The translations under genes were made by a program, and so were the position numbers. This document shows positions 1 through 10,902 of a stretch of 64,000 bases of DNA, in pieces. The stretch spans positions 29,307,469 through 29,371,468 of the forward strand of contig BTRK01000005.1 in the NCBI GenBank assembly GCA_036245805.1, read 5' to 3'. The number at the start of each line of letters is the position of its first letter. Within the stretch, counting starts at the first letter, position 1. Source of the DNA: Pristionchus mayeri (taxonomy: Eukaryota; Nematoda; Chromadorea; Rhabditida; Neodiplogasteridae). The notes beneath the pieces are model-generated. The model was given only the letters and a program-made list of their open reading frames with translations, did no database searches and had not been told where the DNA came from.

Positions 1-931
1 TCACCTCCGCTCTCCCTCTCACTTGCCTTCGGATTTCTAAGTTTATTCGAAATGAATCCGTCATTCCCTCATTTGATTATCTCTCCTCCGCTCTCCCACC
101 TCCCCTTGCTCCCTCTCCCCCTCCCTTCTCGCATCCGCTATCCATTTCACCTCCGCTCTCCCTCTCACTTGCCTTCGGATTACTAAGTTTATTCGAAATG
201 AATCCGTCATTCCCTCATTTGATTATCTCACCTCCGCTCTCCCACCTCCCCTCCCTCTCCCTCCCCTTCACTCCTCCGCTATCCGTTTTATCTCCGCTCT
301 CCCTCTCACTTGCCTTCGGATTTCTAAGTTTATTCGAAATGAATCCGTCATTCCCTCATTTGATTATCTCACCTCCGCTCACCACCTCCCCTCCCCCTCT
401 CTCTCCTTCCCTCCCCTCTCTCCTCCGCTATCCATTTCACCTCCGCTCTCCCTCTCACTTCACTTGCCTTCGGATTACTAAGTTTATTCGAAATGAATCC
501 GTCATTCCCTCATTTGATTATCTCACCTCCGCTCTCCCACCTCCCCTCGCTCCCTCTCCCCCTCCCTTCTCGCATCCGCTATCCATTTCACCTCCGCTCT
601 CCCTCTCACTTGCCTTCGAATTACTAAGTTTATTCGAAATGAATCCGTCATTCCCTCATTTGATTATCTCACCTCCGCTCTCCCACCTCCCCCTCCCTCT
701 CCCCCCCCCCTTCACTCCTCCGCTATCCGTTTTATCTCCGCTCTCCCTCTCACTTGCCTTCGAATTACTAAGTTTATTCGAAATGAATGCGTCATTCCCT
801 CATTTGATTATCTCACCTCCGCTCACCACCTCCCCTCCCCCTCTCTCTCTTTCCCTCCCCTCTCTCCTCCGCTATCCATTTCACCTCCGCTCTCCCTCTC
901 ACTTGCCTTCGGATTACTAAGTTTATTCGAA
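1..931 (+). repeat. Mixed A/C/D/E monomers at the left edge
   Basis: Monomers start (ATG phase) at about 52, 198, 339, 493, 639 and 783. The 783-931 unit is a type D with the marker ATGCGTCATTCC and CTCTCTCTTT. Its first 119 bp match the monomer interrupted by the retrotransposon (13467-13585), and 902-931 match 16256-16285. Confidence 0.85.
176..206 (+). other. Conserved dyad core of the monomer (example copy)
   Basis: This is the representative copy of a short inverted repeat found in nearly every monomer: CGGATT, 19 bases, AATCCG. The 19-base loop contains the palindrome TTCGAA and a smaller ATTC-N5-GAAT dyad. The arms are kept in both main core variants (GGATTACTAAG and GGATTTCTAAG). They are altered in the CGAATT variant that follows type E and in the CCGATT variant after 54 kb. 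It is the only purine-containing, conserved segment in an otherwise pyrimidine monomer, so it is the best candidate for a sequence-specific protein contact. No known factor is identified. Confidence 0.6.
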
Positions 932-3664
932 ATGAATCCGTCATTCCCTCATTTGATTATCTCACCTCCGCTCACCACCTCCCCTCCCCCTCTCTCTCCT
1001 TCCCTCCCCTCTCTCCTCCGCTATCCATTTCACCTCCGCTCTCCCTCTCACTTCACTTGCCTTCGGATTACTAAGTTTATTCGAAATGAATCCGTCATTC
1101 CCTCATTTGATTATCTCACCTCCGCTCTCCCACCTCCCCTCCCTCTCCTCCCCCCTTCACTCCTCCGCTATCCGTTTTATCTCCGCTCTCCCTCTCACTT
1201 GCCTTCGAATTACTAAGTTTATTCGAAATGAATCCGTCATTCCCTCATTTGATTATCTCACCTCCGCTCACCACCTCCCCTCCCCCTCTCTCTCCTTCCC
1301 TCCCCTCTCTCCTCCGCTATCCATTTCACCTCCGCTCTCCCTCTCACTTGCCTTCGGATTACTAAGTTTATTCGAAATGAATCCGTCATTCCCTCATTTG
1401 ATTATCTCACCTCCGCTCTCCCACCTCCCCTCGCTCCCTCTCCCCCTCCCTTCTCACATCCGCTATCCATTTCACCTCCGCTCTCCCTCTCACTTGCCTT
1501 CGGATTACTAAGTTTATTCGAAATGAATCCGTCATTCCCTCATTTGATTATCTCACCTCCGCTCTCCCACCTCCCCTCCCTCCCTTCTCGCCTCCGCTAT
1601 CCATTTTACCTCCGCTCTCCCTCTCACTTGCCTTCGGATTTCTAAGTTTATTCGAAATGAATCCGTCATTCCCTCATTTGATTATCTCTTCTCCGCTCTC
1701 CCACCTCCCCTCGCTCCCTCTCCCCCTCCCTTCTCGCATCCGCTATCCATTTCACCTCCGCTCTCCCTCTCACTTGCCTTCGGATTTCTAAGTTTATTCG
1801 AAATGAATCCGTCATTCCCTCATTTGATTATCTCTCCTCCGCTCTCCCACCTCCCCTTGCTCCCTCTCCCCCTCCCTTCTCGCATCCGCTATCCATTTCA
1901 CCTCCGCTCTCCCTCTCACTTGCCTTCGGATTACTAAGTTTATTCAAAATGAATCCGTCATTTCCTCATTTGATTATCTCACCTCCGCTCTCCCACCTCC
2001 CCTCGCTCCCTCTCCCCCTCCCTTCTCGCATCCGGTATCCGTTTTATCTCCGCTCTCCCTCTCACTTGCCTTCGGATTACTAAGTTTATTCGAAATGAAT
2101 CCGTCATTCCCTCATTTGATTATTTCACCTCCGCTCTCCCACCTCCCCTCCCTCCCTTCTCGCCTCCGCTATCCATTTTACCTCCGCTCTCCCTCTCACT
2201 TGCCTTCGGATTTCTAAGTTTATTCGAAATGAATCCGTCATTCCCTCATTTGATTATCTCTCCTCCGCTCTCCCACCTCCCCTCGCTCCCTCTCCCCCTC
2301 CCTTCTCGCATCCGCTATCCATTTCACCTCCGCTCTCCCTCTCACTTGCCTTCGGATTTCTAAGTTTATTCGAAATGAATCCGTCATTCCCCCATTTGAT
2401 TATCTCACCTCCGCTCTCCCACCTCCCCTCCCTCCCCCCCCTTCACTCCTCCGGTATCCGTTTTATCTCCGCTTTCCCTCTCACTTGCCTTCGGATTACT
2501 AAGTTTATTCGAAATGAATCCGTCATTCCCTCATTTGATTATCTCACCTCCGCTCACCACCTCCCCTCCCCCTCTCTCTCTTTCCCTCCCCTCTCTCCTC
2601 CGCTATCCATTTCACCTCCGCTCTCCCTCTCACTTGCCTTCGGATTACTAAGTTTATTCGAAATGAATCCGTCATTCCCTCATTTGATTATCTCACCTCC
2701 GCTCTCCCACCTCCCCTCGCTCCCTCTCCCCCTCCCTTCTCGCATCCGCTATCCATTTCACCTCCGCTCTCCCTCTCACTTGCCTTCGGATTACTAAGTT
2801 TATTCGAAATGAATCCGTCATTCCCTCATTTGATTATTTCACCTCCGCTCTCCCACCTCCCCTCCCTCCCTTCTCGCCTCCGCTATCCATTTTACCTCCT
2901 CTCTCCCTCTCACTTGCCTTCGGATTTCTAAGTTTATTCGAAATGAATCCGTCATTCCCTCATTTGATTATCTCTCCTCCGCTCTCCCACCTCCCCTCGC
3001 TCCCTCTCCCCCTCCCTTCTCGCATCCGCTATCCATTTCACCTCCGCTCTCCCTCTCACTTGCCTTCGGATTTCTAAGTTTATTCGAAATGAATCCGTCA
3101 TTCCCCCATTTGATTATCTCACCTCCGCTCTCCCACCTCCCCTCCCTCCCCCCCCCTTCACTCCTCCGCTATCCATTTTACCTCCGCTCTCCCTCTCACT
3201 TGCCTTCGGATTTCTAAGTTTATTCGAAATGAATCCGTCATTCCCTCATTTGATTATCTCTCCTCCGCTCTCCCACCTCCCCTCGCTCCCTCTCCCCCTC
3301 CCTTCTCGCATCCGCTATCCATTTCACCTCCGCTCTCCCTCTCACTTGCCTTCGGATTTCTAAGTTTATTCGAAATGAATCCGTCATTCCCCCATTTGAT
3401 TATCTCACCTCCGCTCTCCCACCTCCCCTCCCTCCCCCCCCCCTTCACTCCTCCGGTATCCGTTTTATCTCCGCTCTCCCTCTCACTTGCCTTCGGATTA
3501 CTAAGTTTATTCGAAATGAATCCGTCATTCCCTCATTTGATTATCTCACCTCCGCTCACCACCTCCCCTCCCCCTCTCTCTCCTTCCCTCCCCTCTCTCC
3601 TCCGCTATCCATTTCACCTCCGCTCTCCCTCTCACTTGCCTTCGGATTACTAAGTTTATTCGAA
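932..3664 (+). repeat. Higher-order repeat alpha, copy 1 (19 monomers, 2,733 bp)
   Basis: Nineteen monomers start at 932, 1086, 1228, 1377, 1523, 1657, 1803, 1949, 2095, 2229, 2375, 2514, 2663, 2809, 2943, 3089, 3229, 3375 and 3516. The order of subtypes and their private variants (CTTCTCC at about 1689, TATTCAAAATG at about 1945, CCGCTTTCCC at about 2469, CCTCCTCTCTCC at about 2896) is repeated at a constant offset of 2,733 bp in the next block. Confidence 0.92.
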
Positions 3665-6397
3665 ATGAATCCGTCATTCCCTCATTTGATTATCTCACCT
3701 CCGCTCACCACCTCCCCTCCCCCTCTCTCTCCTTCCCTCCCCTCTCTCCTCCGCTATCCATTTCACCTCCGCTCTCCCTCTCACTTCACTTGCCTTCGGA
3801 TTACTAAGTTTATTCGAAATGAATCCGTCATTCCCTCATTTGATTATCTCACCTCCGCTCTCCCACCTCCCCTCCCTCTCCTCCCCCCTTCACTCCTCCG
3901 CTATCCGTTTTATCTCCGCTCTCCCTCTCACTTGCCTTCGAATTACTAAGTTTATTCGAAATGAATCCGTCATTCCCTCATTTGATTATCTCACCTCCGC
4001 TCACCACCTCCCCTCCCCCTCTCTCTCCTTCCCTCCCCTCTCTCCTCCGCTATCCATTTCACCTCCGCTCTCCCTCTCACTTGCCTTCGGATTACTAAGT
4101 TTATTCGAAATGAATCCGTCATTCCCTCATTTGATTATCTCACCTCCGCTCTCCCACCTCCCCTCGCTCCCTCTCCCCCTCCCTTCTCACATCCGCTATC
4201 CATTTCACCTCCGCTCTCCCTCTCACTTGCCTTCGGATTACTAAGTTTATTCGAAATGAATCCGTCATTCCCTCATTTGATTATCTCACCTCCGCTCTCC
4301 CACCTCCCCTCCCTCCCTTCTCGCCTCCGCTATCCATTTTACCTCCGCTCTCCCTCTCACTTGCCTTCGGATTTCTAAGTTTATTCGAAATGAATCCGTC
4401 ATTCCCTCATTTGATTATCTCTTCTCCGCTCTCCCACCTCCCCTCGCTCCCTCTCCCCCTCCCTTCTCGCATCCGCTATCCATTTCACCTCCGCTCTCCC
4501 TCTCACTTGCCTTCGGATTTCTAAGTTTATTCGAAATGAATCCGTCATTCCCTCATTTGATTATCTCTCCTCCGCTCTCCCACCTCCCCTTGCTCCCTCT
4601 CCCCCTCCCTTCTCGCATCCGCTATCCATTTCACCTCCGCTCTCCCTCTCACTTGCCTTCGGATTACTAAGTTTATTCAAAATGAATCCGTCATTTCCTC
4701 ATTTGATTATCTCACCTCCGCTCTCCCACCTCCCCTCGCTCCCTCTCCCCCTCCCTTCTCGCATCCGGTATCCGTTTTATCTCCGCTCTCCCTCTCACTT
4801 GCCTTCGGATTACTAAGTTTATTCGAAATGAATCCGTCATTCCCTCATTTGATTATTTCACCTCCGCTCTCCCACCTCCCCTCCCTCCCTTCTCGCCTCC
4901 GCTATCCATTTTACCTCCGCTCTCCCTCTCACTTGCCTTCGGATTTCTAAGTTTATTCGAAATGAATCCGTCATTCCCTCATTTGATTATCTCTCCTCCG
5001 CTCTCCCACCTCCCCTCGCTCCCTCTCCCCCTCCCTTCTCGCATCCGCTATCCATTTCACCTCCGCTCTCCCTCTCACTTGCCTTCGGATTTCTAAGTTT
5101 ATTCGAAATGAATCCGTCATTCCCCCATTTGATTATCTCACCTCCGCTCTCCCACCTCCCCTCCCTCCCCCCCCTTCACTCCTCCGGTATCCGTTTTATC
5201 TCCGCTTTCCCTCTCACTTGCCTTCGGATTACTAAGTTTATTCGAAATGAATCCGTCATTCCCTCATTTGATTATCTCACCTCCGCTCACCACCTCCCCT
5301 CCCCCTCTCTCTCTTTCCCTCCCCTCTCTCCTCCGCTATCCATTTCACCTCCGCTCTCCCTCTCACTTGCCTTCGGATTACTAAGTTTATTCGAAATGAA
5401 TCCGTCATTCCCTCATTTGATTATCTCACCTCCGCTCTCCCACCTCCCCTCGCTCCCTCTCCCCCTCCCTTCTCGCATCCGCTATCCATTTCACCTCCGC
5501 TCTCCCTCTCACTTGCCTTCGGATTACTAAGTTTATTCGAAATGAATCCGTCATTCCCTCATTTGATTATTTCACCTCCGCTCTCCCACCTCCCCTCCCT
5601 CCCTTCTCGCCTCCGCTATCCATTTTACCTCCTCTCTCCCTCTCACTTGCCTTCGGATTTCTAAGTTTATTCGAAATGAATCCGTCATTCCCTCATTTGA
5701 TTATCTCTCCTCCGCTCTCCCACCTCCCCTCGCTCCCTCTCCCCCTCCCTTCTCGCATCCGCTATCCATTTCACCTCCGCTCTCCCTCTCACTTGCCTTC
5801 GGATTTCTAAGTTTATTCGAAATGAATCCGTCATTCCCCCATTTGATTATCTCACCTCCGCTCTCCCACCTCCCCTCCCTCCCCCCCCCTTCACTCCTCC
5901 GCTATCCATTTTACCTCCGCTCTCCCTCTCACTTGCCTTCGGATTTCTAAGTTTATTCGAAATGAATCCGCCATTCCCTCATTTGATTATCTCTCCTCCG
6001 CTCTCCCACCTCCCCTCGCTCCCTCTCCCCCTCCCTTCTCGCATCCGCTATCCATTTCACCTCCGCTCTCCCTCTCACTTGCCTTCGGATTTCTAAGTTT
6101 ATTCGAAATGAATCCGTCATTCCCCCATTTGATTATCTCACCTCCGCTCTCCCACCTCCCCTCCCTCCCCCCCCCCTTCACTCCTCCGGTATCCGTTTTA
6201 TCTCCGCTCTCCCTCTCACTTGCCTTCGGATTACTAAGTTTATTCGAAATGAATCCGTCATTCCCTCATTTGATTATCTCACCTCCGCTCACCACCTCCC
6301 CTCCCCCTCTCTCTCCTTCCCTCCCCTCTCTCCTCCGCTATCCATTTCACCTCCGCTCTCCCTCTCACTTGCCTTCGGATTACTAAGTTTATTCGAA
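3665..6397 (+). repeat. Higher-order repeat alpha, copy 2 (19 monomers, 2,733 bp)
   Basis: This is a near-identical tandem copy of 932-3664 with the same monomer order and spacing. The clearest difference seen is ATCCGCCATTCC near 5967, where copy 1 has ATCCGTCATTCC near 3234. Such high identity implies a recent duplication of the whole 19-mer, or an assembly duplication, which only reads spanning the block can exclude. Confidence 0.92.
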
Positions 6398-9300
6398 ATG
6401 AATCCGTCATTCCCTCATTTGATTATCTCACCTCCGCTCTCCCACCTCCCCTCCCTCCCTTCTCGCCTCCGCTATCCATTTTACCTCCGCTCTCCCTCTC
6501 ACTTGCCTTCGGATTACTAAGTTTATTCGAAATGAATCCGTCATTCCCTCATTTGATTATCTCACCTCCGCTCTCCCACCTCCCCTCCCTCCCTTCTCGC
6601 CTCCGCTATCCATTTTACCTCCGCTCTCCCTCTCACTTGCCTTCGGATTTCTAAGTTTATTCGAAATGAATCCGTCATTCCCTCATTTGATTATCTCTCC
6701 TCCGCTCTCCCACCTCCCCTCGCTCCCTCTCCCCCTCCCTTCTCGCATCCGCTATCCATTTCACCTCCGCTCTCCCTCTCACTTGCCTTCGGATTTCTAA
6801 GTTTATTCGAAATGAATCCGTCATTCCCCCATTTGATTATCTCACCTCCGCTCTCCCACCTCCCCTCCCTCCCTTCTCGCCTCCGCTATCCATTTTACCT
6901 CCGCTCTCCCTCTCACTTGCCTTCGGATTTCTAAGTTTATTCGAAATGAATCCGTCATTCCCTCATTTGATTATCTCTCCTCCGCTCTCCCACCTCCCCT
7001 TGCTCCCTCTCCCCCTCCCTTCTCGCATCCGCTATCCATTTTACCTCCGCTCTCCCTCTCACTTGCCTTCGGATTTCTAAGTTTATTCGAAATGAATCCG
7101 TCATTCCCTCATTTGATTATCTCACCTCCGCTCTCCCACCTCCCCTCCCTCCCTTCTCGCCTCCGCTATCCATTTTACCTCCGCTCTCCCTCTCACTTGC
7201 CTTCGGATTTCTAAGTTTATTCGAAATGAATCCGTCATTCCCTCATTTGATTATCTCTCCTCCGCTCTGCCACCTCCCCTCGCTCCCTCTCCCCCTCCCT
7301 TCTCGCATCCGCTATCCATTTCACCTCCGCTCTCCCTCTCACTTGCCTTCGGATTACTAAGTTTATTCGAAATGAATCCGTCATTCCCTCATTTGATTAT
7401 TTCACCTCCGCTCTCCCACCTCCCCTCCCTCCCTTCTCGCCTCCGCTATCCATTTTACCTCCGCTCTCCCTCTCACTTGCCTTCGGATTTCTAAGTTTAT
7501 TCGAAATGAATCCGTCATTCCCTCATTTGATTATCTCTCCTCCGCTCTCCCACCTCCCCTTGCTCCCTCTCCCCCTCCCTTCTCGCATCCGCTATCCATT
7601 TTACCTCCGCTCTCCCTCTCACTTGCCTTCGGATTTCTAAGTTTATTCGAAATGAATCCGTCATTCCCTCATTTGATTATCTCACCTCCGCTCTCCCACC
7701 TCCCCTCCCTCCCTTCTCGCCTCCGCTATCCATTTTACCTCCGCTCTCCCTCTCACTTGCCTTCGGATTTCTAAGTTTATTCGAAATGAATCCGTCATTC
7801 CCTCATTTGATTATCTCACCTCCGCTCTCCCACCTCCCCTCGCTCCCTCTCCCCCTCCCTTCTCGCATCCGCTATCCATTTCACCTCCGCTCTCCCTCTC
7901 ACTTGCCTTCGAATTACTAAGTTTATTCGAAATGAATCCGTCATTCCCTCATTTGATTATCTCACCTCCGCTCACCACCTCCCCTCCCCCTCTCTCTCCT
8001 TCCCTCCCCTCTCTCCTCCGCTATCCATTTCACCTCCGCTCTCCCTCTCACTTCACTTGCCTTCGGATTACTAAGTTTATTCGAAATGAATCCGTCATTC
8101 CCACATTTGATTATCTCACCTCCGCTCTCCCACCTCCCCTCGCTCCCTCTCCCCCTCCCTTCTCGCATCCGCTATCCATTTCACCTCCTCTCTCCCTCTC
8201 ACTTGCCTTCGGATTACTAAGTTTATTCAAAATGAATCCGTCATTTCCTCATTTGATTATCTCACCTCCGCTCTCCCACCTCCCCTCCCTCCCCCCCCCT
8301 TCACTCCTCCGGTATCCGTTTTATCTCCGCTCTCCCTCTCACTTGCCTTCGGATTACTAAGTTTATTCGAAATGAATCCGTCATTCCCTCATTTGATTAT
8401 CTCACCTCCGCTCTCCCACCTCCCCTCCCTCCCTTCTCGCCTCCGCTATCCATTTTACCTCCGCTCTCCCTCTCACTTGCCTTCGGATTTCTAAGTTTAT
8501 TCGAAATGAATCCGTCATTCCCTCATTTGATTATCTCACCTCCGCTCTCCCACCTCCCCTCGCTCCCTCTCCCCCTCCCTTCTCGCATCCGCTATCCATT
8601 TCACCTCCGCTCTCCCTCTCACTTGCCTTCGGATTACTAAGTTTATTCGAAATGAATCCGTCATTCCCTCATTTGATTATTTCACCTCCGCTCTCCCACC
8701 TCCCCTCCCTCCCTTCTCGCCTCCGCTATCCATTTTACCTCCGCTCTCCCTCTCACTTGCCTTCGGATTTCTAAGTTTATTCGAAATGAATCCGTCATTC
8801 CCTCATTTGATTATCTCTCCTCCGCTCTCCCACCTCCCCTCGCTCCCTCTCCCCCTCCCTTCTCGCATCCGCTATCCATTTCACCTCCGCTCTCCCTCTC
8901 ACTTGCCTTCGGATTTCTAAGTTTATTCGAAATGAATCCGTCATTCCCCCATTTGATTATCTCACCTCCGCTCTCCCACCTCCCCTCCCTCCCTTCTCGC
9001 CTCCGCTATCCATTTTACCTCCGCTCTCCCTCTCACTTGCCTTCGGATTTCTAAGTTTATTCGAAATGAATCCGTCATTCCCTCATTTGATTATCTCTCC
9101 TCCGCTCTCCCACCTCCCCTTGCTCCCTCTCCCCCTCCCTTCTCGCATCCGCTATCCATTTTACCTCCGCTCTCCCTCTCACTTGCCTTCGGATTTCTAA
9201 GTTTATTCGAAATGAATCCGTCATTCCCTCATTTGATTATCTCACCTCCGCTCTCCCACCTCCCCTCCCTCCCTTCTCGCCTCCGCTATCCATTTTACCT

Positions 9301-10331
9301 CCGCTCTCCCTCTCACTTGCCTTCGGATTTCTAAGTTTATTCGAAATGAATCCGTCATTCCCTCATTTGATTATCTCTCCTCCGCTCTGCCACCTCCCCT
9401 CGCTCCCTCTCCCCCTCCCTTCTCGCATCCGCTATCCATTTCACCTCCGCTCTCCCTCTCACTTGCCTTCGGATTACTAAGTTTATTCGAAATGAATCCG
9501 TCATTCCCTCATTTGATTATTTCACCTCCGCTCTCCCACCTCCCCTCCCTCCCTTCTCGCCTCCGCTATCCATTTTACCTCCGCTCTCCCTCTCACTTGC
9601 CTTCGGATTTCTAAGTTTATTCGAAATGAATCCGTCATTCCCTCATTTGATTATCTCTCCTCCGCTCTCCCACCTCCCCTTGCTCCCTCTCCCCCTCCCT
9701 TCTCGCATCCGCTATCCATTTCACCTCCGCTCTCCCTCTCACTTGCCTTCGGATTACTAAGTTTATTCGAAATGAATCCGTCATTCCCTCATTTGATTAT
9801 TTCACCTCCGCTCTCCCACCTCCCCTCCCTCCCTTCTCGCCTCCGCTATCCATTTTACCTCCGCTCTCCCTCTCACTTGCCTTCGGATTTCTAAGTTTAT
9901 TCGAAATGAATCCGTCATTCCCTCATTTGATTATCTCTCCTCCGCTCTCCCACCTCCCCTTGCTCCCTCTCCCCCTCCCTTCTCGCATCCGCTATCCATT
10001 TTACCTCCGCTCTCCCTCTCACTTGCCTTCGGATTTCTAAGTTTATTCGAAATGAATCCGTCATTCCCTCATTTGATTATCTCACCTCCGCTCTCCCACC
10101 TCCCCTCCCTCCCTTCTCGCCTCCGCTATCCATTTTACCTCCGCTCTCCCTCTCACTTGCCTTCGGATTTCTAAGTTTATTCGAAATGAATCCGTCATTC
10201 CCTCATTTGATTATCTCACCTCCGCTCTCCCACCTCCCCTCGCTCCCTCTCCCCCTCCCTTCTCGCATCCGCTATCCATTTCACCTCCGCTCTCCCTCTC
10301 ACTTGCCTTCGAATTACTAAGTTTATTCGAA
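6398..10331 (+). repeat. A/B dimer domain (280-bp period)
   Basis: Mostly alternating A (146 bp) and B (134 bp) monomers form a 280-bp dimer. The marker CTCTGCCACC occurs at about 7267 and 9387, and each time the following dimers lead to a D or C-type monomer, at 7932 and 10332 respectively. The second run is one dimer (280 bp) longer than the first (offset 2,120 bp at the marker, 2,400 bp at the end). A D+5, A, C trio at 7932-8359 interrupts the dimers. Confidence 0.85.
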
Positions 10332-10902
10332 ATGAATCCGTCATTCCCTCATTTGATTATCTCACCTCCGCTCACCACCTCCCCTCCCTCCCCCCCCCCC
10401 TTCACTCCTCCGGTATCCGTTTTATCTCCGCTCTCCCTCTCACTTGCCTTCGGATTACTAAGTTTATTCGAAATGAATCCGTCATTCCCTCATTTGATTA
10501 TCTCACCTCCGCTCACCACCTCCCCTCCCCCTCTCTCTCCTTCCCTCCCCTCTCTCCTCCGCTATCCATTTCACCTCCGCTCTCCCTCTCACTTCACTTG
10601 CCTTCGGATTACTAAGTTTATTCGAAATGAATCCGTCATTCCCTCATTTGATTATCTCACCTCCGCTCTCCCACCTCCCCTCCTTCCCCCCCCCCTTCAC
10701 TCCTCCGGTATCCGTTTTATCTCCGCTCTCCCTCTCACTTGCCTTCGGATTACTAAGTTTATTCGAAATGAATCCGTCATTCCCTCATTTGATTATCTCA
10801 CCTCCGCTCTCCCACCTCCCCTCCCTCCCTTCTCGCCTCCGCTATCCATTTTACCTCCGCTCTCCCTCTCACTTGCCTTCGGATTTCTAAGTTTATTCGA
10901 AA

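Noticed and set aside
191..207. CENP-B-box-like match around TTCGAAATGAATCCG
   Set aside because: The TTCG start fits, but the required A and CGGG positions of the known box do not, so I do not call a CENP-B box.
198..920. Repeated + strand open frames beginning MNPSFPHLIISPPL as candidate proteins
   Set aside because: Monomer lengths (134, 146, 149, 154 bp and others) are not multiples of three, so frames rotate from copy to copy. Stops fall in the core, and the apparent peptides are translations of a pyrimidine-rich satellite in all three frames.
3254..3448. Minus-strand Gly/Arg/Glu-rich open frames
   Set aside because: These are the reverse complement of the same satellite, with no initiation context and no conservation beyond the DNA repeat.
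1..6397. CRISPR array (regular repeats with variable segments)
   Set aside because: Repeats are too long, the variable segments are shared low-complexity C/T tracts rather than unique spacers, no cas genes are present, and the context is eukaryotic.
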